DNA from: Agapanthus africanus
Taxonomy: Eukaryota > Streptophyta > Magnoliopsida > Asparagales > Amaryllidaceae
NCBI GenBank assembly: GCA_030015575.1
Contig: JASDDO010000026.1
Span: forward strand, 71,201,433 to 71,265,432
Length of the DNA: 64,000 nucleotides
Direction of reading: 5' to 3'
Part shown: in pieces, positions 56,101-64,000 of the stretch
How positions within the stretch are numbered: position 1 is the stretch's first letter
Layout of the letters: every line of letters starts with the position of its first letter
Translations under genes and position numbers: made by a program
The notes under the pieces: generated by a model
Told to the model about the DNA's origin: nothing
Database searches by the model: none
The model's input: only the letters and a program-made list of their open reading frames with translations

Positions 56101-59100
56101 AGAAAAGTTTACTCAAAATACATCATCGCCAAAACAGAATTTCCACAAAACACCAGAAAAGTTATAATTATTTTGAGAACTGATTTAACAGTCCGATTCT
56201 CTCCATCCTCACTTATTTGCAAAAAAAAAAAATTGATATGAAAACGTATAACAGGAAAATAGTGCAAGTCTCAGTTTATTCTGGTAATGTCAAAATGAAC
56301 ATAGCTCAGTCTCCACGCAATAGTGAATAGCAAGATCAGCCTCCACAATGGGTTCATATGCTGAATTACTTGGTTTCAAGAATATGTTTTTCATTTTGGC
56401 ATGGCATTGTTCAGTTCCGGAATGCTTAACTGTGTTCCAATGACCAATTAGAGCATGGATGTATTCAAAGAGCATATTGATTAAGAAAAATAATCGTTTG
56501 AATTTCTAATGACTATTCAACAGATAACAATTTCTGTATGAACATAATTCTAGATTTCTATTGTAAAATATGCGAGGATAGGTGTTTGAAGTGATATTCT
56601 TAGTCTTTAAAAATAGTAGACACCTTTTTTAGTTTTGAGGGGGCAGGAAGTCTGTTAATTCCGGCCCATACCCCATCTAGTTACACCCCACCGCCCTAAA
56701 AATTACCCCTATAGAACCATGTTCCATGCCTACAAGGGTATCTTGTCAAAAAATTTGTATGTCACGCTCATGTGCTTCAGGTGACTGCTGATGATGATGA
56801 AGCATCAACGAATTCTTTTAGATATCATGCACACCATCAAGCCATCACTTTACTTGATATAATCTAAATTAAGTGAGCTTTTTATGGATAACAATGATAT
56901 CAAAGTTGGGCATTATATCCACTGCTGCACACCAAGTTCGGTTTTGACAATGCTCAAAACTTCGAGAAGTCCCATCATGTCAAGTATGTGTCTCATCCCC
57001 TCCATGCTTAGCATTGGTTGAAAGTTGAAATCGCCTTAACTTAGTCATTTTTTTACTCAGCCGGACTCCCATCACAACTTCTCCGTATTAGCATATTGCC
57101 TAATAAGCAGTAAGAGTCCAATGTGGTCAAATCATATTTTGCGGGAAAAAAATCACCTTTTTCCAAAGATTTCCATCCTTCCACTTAATACTTATAGATC
57201 AGGAAAAAAATTCATAGCATGGTAAGTTTGCATCCATTATGCCTTTCTTTTAATCATGGTGGTACAATATAGTGGTGCCATGGACAAAGTTGCAAATTAC
57301 TCAAATGAGTGCTCATACTTAGCGGCCTAGGCATCGAGCCATTGACTTCAATTTAAAGATAAATACGGGGACAAAGAAAAGGCATAAGAGAAATGACACG
57401 AAAGGAGGAGAAGGGCTGTATATGGTGTAGTAATTGACTATGATGGTTGATTCCAACCTCTTGACACCAATGGCTGCACTAAGCAAGTTGAATTCTTGCC
57501 GATTATGATCACAAGCGGCAATGAACTAGATAAAAAGAAAAGATAGGGTTAGAGGCTTTGCTTGGTTTCACGAGAAGTGGTTGAAGCCGAACTTTCTTTT
57601 ACATATATTTCCTATCCGTCCTGTCTCAACAACAACAGACTTTACCCATTTTTGGGGAGGGCGGTTCTATGAATCCATTTCTTCCATTCTCCTTTGTTAA
57701 GGGTCGTCTCTTGGTTAAATTGACAATTACAATATCGTTTTCAACTACCTCTATGCATGTTCAATTGTTCGCTAAGGTCCATTCGCGGCCTTCCTGTCTC
57801 ATATAGCGAACATGTGCACTTGTAACCTATGTTGCATGGAAACGGATACGGGGACATGGATATGACACGATGCAATACGACGACACGGCAAAATCCCAAA
57901 ATATAAGATACGGGGAAACACTATATATATAATCTTATAAAGATAAATATGATATCAAACTATTATGACAACATTAAATAAGGAAAATTAACAAGTCTAA
58001 CATGCTATCTCTAATAGCCTAATAACATGCTAAAAATATGTTTATACACATATGACAAGCATAGAACACATCTATACATATATGACATATATACAATGCG
58101 TCTGATACGTGTCGTGCAAGTGTCTTGCAAGTGTCGGTGTCCGCTACATGTCGGACACGGATATGACAACCTGTTGGAAGTGCCCGTGTAAACTAGCTTG
58201 TAACTTACGTAACAAATTACCAAAACCAAATTCCATGGTTTCACCTATCAAGGTTAGGCAAGAAAAATGTTGAGTTTACAAGGTGAGGCAATAGTAACAC
58301 CCTAGACTTCTCCATCCTACGTTTGCAATCACTTATGCAACACCTCATACCACCTTTAACCTTTTTCGCTTGGCCTTAGACTTAATATTTAGTTGAAAAC
58401 AAAATTCCTAGTGATGAGTCGGATGCCGGAAGAAAAATTCGTATACCTACTGCCTGCCGAAGGATGTCATTTACTTATTTGGAGACTGTAGGGTGTTTTT
58501 CCATCCATTTAGCAGCTATAAGTTATGGGTATAGTAACCATTGCGTGTCTCCAACACTTTATCAGAATGTTGCCTAGATTTTGCAACCGAAGGCCCCAAT
58601 GAAACAAAAGCTACCAATCCAACATAGAGTACCACTCAAGACAACTCCATAATCAAAGTTTATAACAATAAGTACTAAACCAAGCAGCATGCTGGTCAAC
58701 CTGCTGTTAAGGCTCACCGAATTGTTCCTCCCATTAAGCCAATAGTCCAATGCACGACTCTTTAATCCTATCAAGTACTTCAACATTATCCTAGTATGAG
58801 AATCGGTCAAACCCATTATTCCACAAAGACAAGTGTACGACTGAAGTCCCTAGAGATGTTCTATCAACTATATCATTGATTATGCAAATAGTCAAATGAG
58901 TATAATTCGATAAAACATGTTAGCATGATGATAGCATGGTAATCTCTACTGTTCTAATAACAATATTTTATAGCCAGAAATTAGAATGGATGACAGTGTT
59001 GTGAAACAATGACACCAAAATCATCAAACCCAGTCCTTGCTTATTAAGGCCAGCCTTGCATAAAAACACTATTCTCTAAGGAATCTTATTAAAATGCAGC

Positions 59101-60387
59101 ATATAGGCTTGTCTCTGTTTATTATGCACTTTCATAATTGGATACAGGGAAATCATGTTTAGATTCATTTTCTTGTTTCAATTTAATATTACAAGTAGAT
59201 GTCAATCCACCTAACATAGCTAACATCAACCTCCAACCCTTCTACTCAGCCTTATGTGTTGGTAGATGCAAACGTGCAGCATGGTAATATCACAAGGAAA
59301 AAGGTCCGTAACCTCAAAGATTTACAGCTCTTAAGCAACTCAAATTTCCAAGGCTACAATGCTTTTCCAATAGAAGTTATTGAACAATGGTGAGCAAGCA
59401 AAGTCGCTCATAATGTAGAGGGCTTAACGACTCCAACAAACAAGCACGTATTCTCCATTCCATATCTCCTTTCCCGTCCTCTCTCTTCGGACCTTCTTCC
59501 CACATGATTGTTTGCATTGGTAATACTAATATTACAGCATCTGACACCTACTTCATGTCACTTATATTTTTTCTAAGGGTTTGCCAGTCATTGGTTTCAT
59601 GACTTTGGCTGTTAGTTTGGTAACACAGTTTTGATCACTGAATCTGAAATGCGGACGTCACACTTCGAAAAAAATCTGAAACTGGGGTATATCAGGTAAC
59701 CAAATCTAGAGTTTTCCAAACAAACAAAAGATTGGGAAATCCAAAAGTTACTGAAAACAAGGTTAATGGCACTCCACTCTTACAGGGTTTTGTGCAAAGT
59801 TTGTTAAGCTCCACTTTCTATTGACAGCCAACTAAAGCTAGTAAAACCCCGACCCAGTTTTGAAAACGCTCGATTTCATTTGAACTTAAACGAAACCCTG
59901 GTTTCATATATTGTGTTTCTATACAAGCCCTATCATATTTCATGTTTCCATTATCGATGTATCCATATTTTTGAGAAAATGTCTTAATAGATAGATTACT
60001 CAAGACATAAAATGTCTTCTATATCCATAACTCGTCAATAAACGTATGAAAATAATTTAATTCACATCAAATACCTGAGGCAAACCTTGGGGGTCAACGA
60101 AATTAATTAGATCCCCTGAAGCTTTCTGATCAGCAATCCCGTAATTTGTCAAAGAGAGCTCGAAAGTACTTTGTCTGAAAAAATAAATTTAAAATAATCT
60201 TTAAATAGTTTTAAAATCGAAAAAAAAAATTAAAATGAAAGTTTTAGGGTTTTGTAATGAAATGGAGATGAGAAGATTACGATTTACTGAGGTTGGAATC
60301 AGGGTTTGGGATCAATGAGTTGAAAATAGAAGGGCCGAAGCCATCGGGGTCTTTGACGAGAAATATTACCTTTGCAGCGAATTTCAT
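53193..60387 (-). CDS. Conserved 242-residue protein, possibly proteasome assembly chaperone 1-like
   Basis: Four exons on the minus strand: 60281-60387, 60075-60174, 54457-54849 and 53193-53321. All are joined by GT-AG introns with consistent phases; 729 bases give 242 residues. It starts MKFAAKVIFLVKDPDGFGP, and the main exon reads LLLQNYGPPIAACAVREVL, PLIIVPYIMKASKF and LACLLHMVRVLSVPTVYLI. The C-terminus is VERLQRAQEPWRALYL. The order (a hydrophobic strand, an AAC helix, a late SVPTVYL strand, then an acidic YELEAL helix) loosely recalls PSMG1/PAC1, which builds 20S proteasome alpha rings, but this is a guess. No signal peptide or clear membrane segment. An intact frame over four exons argues for a live gene. 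Intron 2 is 5.2 kb, intron 3 1.1 kb, both with repeats. Confidence 0.7.
53467..54304. repeat. 424-bp tandem duplication in intron 3
   Basis: The stretch AGCAAATGA...AGTTGAGGTCTGTAAGCATAGC ... AAAGCGTTAATTTGTGGCCACTTCCCCTCTTG occurs at 53467-53890 and again at 53891-54304 with few differences. The right boundary lies inside the SINE at 54164-54348, so the first copy carries only the 3' part of it. Confidence 0.92.
54151..54361 (-). mobile_element. tRNA-derived SINE with 13-bp target duplications
   Basis: AATATAAAGCAAC stands at 54151-54163 and again at 54349-54361. Between them, on the minus strand, lies a 185-bp body with the pol III A-box-like TAGCTCGGTTGG near the 5' end, a GT-rich middle and a short A-rich 3' end (CCCAAAAAAAGG). 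A 13-bp duplication and A-rich tail are diagnostic of LINE-driven insertion. The B box is eroded. Confidence 0.88.
54850..57800. other. Intron 2 of the 242-residue protein gene, first half
   Basis: AT-rich intron sequence without recognisable coding or structured features. Confidence 0.5.
57825..58180. mobile_element. Small interspersed repeat with GGACACGG-like ends
   Basis: TTGCATGGAAACGGATACGGGGACATGGATATGACACG at one side and TGTCGGTGTCCGC...TGTCGGACACGGATATGACA at the other resemble a repeat common in plant genomes. Shorter related pieces appear around 34780 and 35090-35120. The element class is unknown to me. Confidence 0.45.
58181..60074. other. Intron 2, second half
   Basis: No gene or repeat with a clear structure is recognised. 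Confidence 0.5.
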
Positions 60388-60589
60388 TGGTCGGAATTTG
60401 TTGGAAAAATGAGAAGAAATTGGAGGAGGAAGAACATTGGATTTTGGAGCAAAAACCCCTTTGTTAGCCGTCAACTCGGTCGGCCGGTTCAAGCCGAGCC
60501 CGGTTCGAAATTAACTTTTCTTTTTGGGAAAAATGGGTTTGCTCTCTTGGTCGGAAACGAATAGGAAAAACTTCACAAACCCCATAAAC

Positions 60590-60690
60590 CAAAGAGCAAG
60601 AGCTCACTTGGTATGGGCTCTTCCCCTCTTAAGGAGAGTGCAGGATTGAAACTCCAGAAACGCTAGAGGGGAAGTAAAGAAAAAAAAAGG
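60590..60690 (+). mobile_element. SINE about 200 bp upstream of the 242-residue protein gene
   Basis: AGCTCACTTGGTATGG (A-box-like) is followed by GGATTGAAACTCC (B-box-like, compare GGTTCGAATCC) at tRNA-like spacing, then an A-rich tail (AAAGAAAAAAAAGG). It lies within the likely promoter region of the gene starting at 60387. Confidence 0.65.
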
Positions 60691-61136
60691 AAGGAAAAAC
60701 TCCATGAACGTAAAAAGTAACAGGTTTAAGTCCTTAAAGTACAACCAGTCACTTTAAGAACTTCAAGAACCTAAATCTGTTATGTTTTAGGTCCAGAAAG
60801 TTTTTCGCTAGAAATTTTTGTCCAGGAAGTTTTTCCGATTGCATTTCAAGGCTATGGAGCTATATCTAATTTTTCTTTTCTTTTTTCTTTTGATTTTATT
60901 ATCAAGAGACTTACGACAGCTTATGAGCAACAAGGAATGGAAGAATGATGGAAACTTCATGTCCCATCCATGTGAGCGGAACCCAAACCCTCTCTTTTGT
61001 TCTCTATTGCTTAGGAGTTTCGGTTAAGTGTTGTTTAGGCCCTATTTGTTTCAATGAAGTTCTATGGAGTTTCTAAATTTAGAAGTTCGAGTGAGTAGCT
61101 CCAAACCCCTAATTTATTATTTCGAGGGGATGAAAT
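60691..61136. other. Intergenic, no gene seen
   Basis: A repeated word family (AAGTTTTTC, AGGTCC.GAAAGT) appears at 60720-60840. No coding feature. Confidence 0.4.
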
Positions 61137-62449
61137 TGTTAGTGATATTTATGCCCTAGAGGCCATTATTGTATGTGGATGCTTGGACACACACACATAT
61201 ATATATAAAGGACATTCTTGCTCGATATGATAGTATGTTATTGTAAGTCCACGGTAGCGTCCCGGCCGTCTAACAGACGCGAAATGCGGAACAAAAACTT
61301 TTTACAACTGGCGCTATTGCGTACTATAATCCGGATCTACCATTAAAGCTAAACTAACAAACTACAAAGTGGATAGAAATGTTATACCGAACGATCCGAG
61401 TCCTTCGGTCTTCAACCATCTCCCACGCTTTGTTGCGGCTGCTCCGATCTTCTGAATCTCCAGTCTCGTCGTCCAGGTGGCACCACGTCGACGGATCTTT
61501 AAACGGGCTCCCGCCTCTGAACCGAGGCAACTCGATCATCAAGTTTGCTAAAAGAGATGACCAAAATTGATGTAGAGAATGAGTAGAACACTTTGTCTCG
61601 TTACGTCCAAGGCTATGGACGAACGGTTAATGAAGTTGCCTTTTGGATCGATATGAAATGAGCTATGAAAACATATATGGACTAAATCTTTCTTCTCATT
61701 TTTAACAACCCTTTCTTTTTCCCAAATCAATCATCATCTCAAGGGGAGGGGGCCGGCCATATATGTAGAGGAAGGGAGGTGAGGGTAGGAGCTAGGAGGT
61801 GACCACAAGAATAAAAGATCAAGTGGAAAAATATCTAAGCACAAACAAAACCCCATTAATGAACTAATGAATCATCACCCTTAGTCACCATAACATTAAT
61901 GCTCCATTAATGCACTAATGAGTCACTATCCTTATCATCACTTCTAGAACCTCCTAGAAGCATGACTCACCCTCATGACTCACCCAAGAAGAAAAGATAA
62001 ATCCGTATTTAACCGAATGTTAAATACGGCCGATAGAAAACTGGAAACTGGCAACTTCCAAAAGTGATCCTGAAACGAATTTCAGGATAACCCCGTATCA
62101 GTATAAGCATACCCGCATTTGTATTACGACCGAATACAAATGTATCTGAGACAAAGATATTATATCTACACAGTATAATACTCGGATCCGGTTTAAACCA
62201 AAGCCGACCAGTATTATCTGCCCGAAAAATGACACGTGCGAAAACGCACGTGCATTTTCCGAACCTTGCCATAAAACCATACGGCCTCCACAACATTTCG
62301 CCCGAACTTGGGAAAGTGTCTGTGGGGGACTCTAATGACTCATCAACACACTGGCACTGGGTATAACCTTTAGCATGTCAGAGGTACAAGCTGTACGTAA
62401 CGGTTTGCTTATGTATTGATTGGAAGGGAAATAGACGAGCGAACTCATC
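61137..62449. mobile_element. Probable Ty1/copia LTR start and unassigned retroelement sequence
   Basis: TGTTAGTGATATTTATGCCCTAGAGG at 61137 resembles the first bases of plant copia LTRs. CTTGCTCGATATGATAGTATG nearby is similar to the reverse complement of about 63250-63275, so an inverted arrangement of two LTR pieces is possible. No coding domain is readable. Confidence 0.35.
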
Positions 62450-63330
62450 TCTAAACCCTACTGAGCCTAATAGTGACAATATACATACAGTCCGGTCCGT
62501 TCGTGTATGAGTATCGCATATCTGTCTAGGGGGCTGGTAACGTCAGACCCCCAATAGCAGTATAAGTCGTGTCAGAGAGTGGCCCAGAACACCCTGAGAT
62601 ACTACTGGAGTACCTACCAGTAAATCTTCTGTCTCGGCCGAGGGCTTTGTGTAATGGCTCTCCTAAACACAGCGCGATCTCACCCCCAATACCGGGAGAG
62701 ACGAATCCCCGACGATCCGCTCACTGCCTGCATGTGGCTCGGGACTGTACCCAACTAAAACCTGTTTGCACAACTCCTTTGAGCGTGGTAGGGTAGTAAT
62801 CTAAGCACGGTGGGAACTCACACGAGACAAATGACGATCTCAGGTCGACAAACTAACCTGTACACATGTCACCAGGGAACTGCTATCTGACGATATGTAT
62901 AATACCAACTAGCATGTTCCCGGCGAGTCCTGTCCGGTGTACTCATAACCCAATGAGCACCTGTATACATCTTAGGTGAACCAACTAACACCAATGGCTT
63001 GTGAGACCGGCCACCTCCCCTCATCGGGGTCTCGACTGTATACACTAGTCTACTCTGGAGTATCGATGCCCTGTCTCGAAACTCCCACGACTAGGGACAC
63101 TTTAAGGATATGCTTACAGACCCCAGCTCCCACGTATATGATCGCCATCATACTGCTGGTAGTCAAGTAAGAATCCTATGGGCTCTATCATCATGCAATA
63201 GTGAACTAAAGCATGTATACGATGATAAAGACAAACCAGATAGCATACTATTATCTCGAGCAAGACTGTTATATCTGTTCCCCTCCGAAAGACGGCGCAC
63301 AAGACTGCGATGTCTTGGCACTGAGATTCG
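62450..63330 (-). mobile_element. Probable Ty1/copia LTR remnant, copy 2
   Basis: Homologous over about 850 bp to 47996-48860 and in the same orientation. The outer end near 63290-63330 is not conserved with copy 1. Short open frames here are not protein-like. Confidence 0.5.
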
Positions 63331-63447
63331 GGGCAGATGCTAATTGGTGCTATCCGTCCACCTCTCCGAAGATGCCAAGTTGATTTATGGCACCGTGTAT
63401 CGGAGGTTTAGACGGATGTGGCCGATGTAGCAGACTTCTTCAGATTC

Positions 63448-63535
63448 CCCCTCGCTTGAGGGGTTTTTGATTGTGGGGACGCTCTTCCCTGCAGGTGCAA
63501 GCCCCTGCAGTTAATTACGCTACCGCTTCGCGGTA
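63448..63535. repeat. Three successive short perfect hairpins
   Basis: CCCCTC-GCTT-GAGGGG followed by TTTTT (63448-63468), CTGCAGG-N8-CCTGCAG (63489-63510) and TACCGC-TTC-GCGGTA (63521-63535). Confidence 0.75.
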
Positions 63536-63714
63536 ACAACTTTCTCCTTCTCCAGAATTTCACTTCGTGTAGTGGGTGTTTGTTTTGTTTCTGGTTGCCC
63601 GTGGATTGTATACGGAGACCAATTTATATCGTCGCCCGTAGGACGTGGATTAGTCCAAATCTGTGTTTTCTTAGATTTGGGTTTGGGGTTTTGGTTTGAG
63701 GATACGTTAGCCAT
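63520..63714 (-). CDS. Small open frame of unknown function (64 residues)
   Basis: Starts at an ATG (63714): MANVSSNQNPKPKSKKTQIW, then NWSPYTIHGQPETKQTP. The composition (Asn, Lys, Pro, Thr) is hydrophilic and not random-looking, and it lies next to copia-like sequence. It could be the start of a degraded retroelement gag. I recognise no domain and no ribosome context is decisive. Confidence 0.2.
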   Translation of the reverse strand: MANVSSNQNPKPKSKKTQIWTNPRPTGDDINWSPYTIHGQPETKQTPTTRSEILEKEKVVTAKR

Positions 63715-63785
63715 ATTTGAGGCTAAGATTAACTCAAACGTTTGTTAAGGATACGTTAGTCTAATTTGAGACTAAGATCAACTTA
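63700..63785. repeat. Direct repeat, about 45 bp unit
   Basis: GGATACGTTAG(C/T)C(A/T)(A/T)ATTTGAG(G/A)CTAAGAT(T/C)AACT occurs twice in a row (about 63701 and 63748), spaced by AAACGTTTGTTAA. Confidence 0.85.
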
Positions 63786-64000
63786 ACGGGATCGTTTAGA
63801 TCCGACAAAAGAGCATTTGGGGCTCTATTGTTCCAGTTTAGGGACATAGTGGTCCATTGAATGTATGGCCGTCGGGACCCGTCACCTCTCTGACGACGTT
63901 GAAGGATTACAACGACAGGTGTCAGAGGAGTTCAGAGATGTACCCTTGGACCAAAGTTGGTTGGGTGATCCATAGTCCAATTTGGGACTAAAGTCTGTTT

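Noticed and set aside
63448-63468. A bacterial-type terminator or vector contamination
   Set aside because: A CCCCTC-GAGGGG stem followed by T5 looks like one, but surrounding sequence is plant retroelement-like and no bacterial gene or vector sequence is adjacent.

Overview
The window is nuclear DNA from a flowering plant, probably a eudicot; I cannot name the species. The evidence is GT-AG multi-exon genes with close plant homologues (VPS32/SNF7), Ty3/gypsy chromovirus-type retrotransposons with LTRs over 3 kb, a CACTA/En-Spm transposon, a plant mobile domain (PMD) gene, a plant-type sulfotransferase remnant and tRNA-derived SINEs. About two thirds is nested repetitive DNA. I find two probably intact host genes, both on the minus strand: VPS32/SNF7/CHMP4 (33358-40639, six coding exons) and a four-exon gene for a 242-residue conserved protein (53193-60387) that may be a proteasome assembly chaperone 1-like factor.

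Layout. 1-7820: Ty3/gypsy element 1, with the 3' end of its left LTR, a tRNA-iMet-type primer site, a pol riddled with stops, no recognisable gag, and a complete 3.5-kb right LTR that carries a fragment resembling a host MED15 (KIX domain) gene. 7821-10195: part of an LTR of a second family (B), into which element 1 is inserted. 10196-18450: a minus-strand CACTA transposon (TNP2 transposase, DUF4218/DUF4216, Transposase_24-like), cut inside the transposase gene by a 2.8-kb solo LTR of family B with a perfect 5-bp target duplication (14039-16882). 18800-28680: degenerate CCCTAA-type tracts split by gag-only element 2 (19455-28590), which has two 3.3-kb LTRs and target duplication CCAAG.

29313-30208 is a sulfotransferase pseudogene. 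33358-40806 is VPS32; its 4.8-kb first coding intron holds a foldback of two inverted LTR-like arms. 41826-45523 is a decayed PMD gene bracketed by ten copies of a 27-bp dyad (GAGGGCGGGTTC-N3-GAACCCGCCCTC), seven of them upstream, next to an outward-facing TATA box. About 46238-47995 is a third family-B LTR. 47996-48860 and 62450-63330 are diverged copies of one probable Ty1/copia LTR. 48870-52045 is a non-autonomous Mutator-like element with terminal inverted repeats of about 90 bp. 53193-60387 is the second host gene, whose last intron contains a 424-bp tandem duplication that ends inside a SINE. 60590-64000 is SINE, copia-like and unassigned sequence.

The order of events can be partly read from the nesting: CACTA, then family-B LTRs, then element 1. 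The two most unusual items are the MED15-like fragment inside an LTR and the PMD gene with its dyad arrays, which look like binding sites for a protein. All identifications rest on reading the sequence; no database search was possible.
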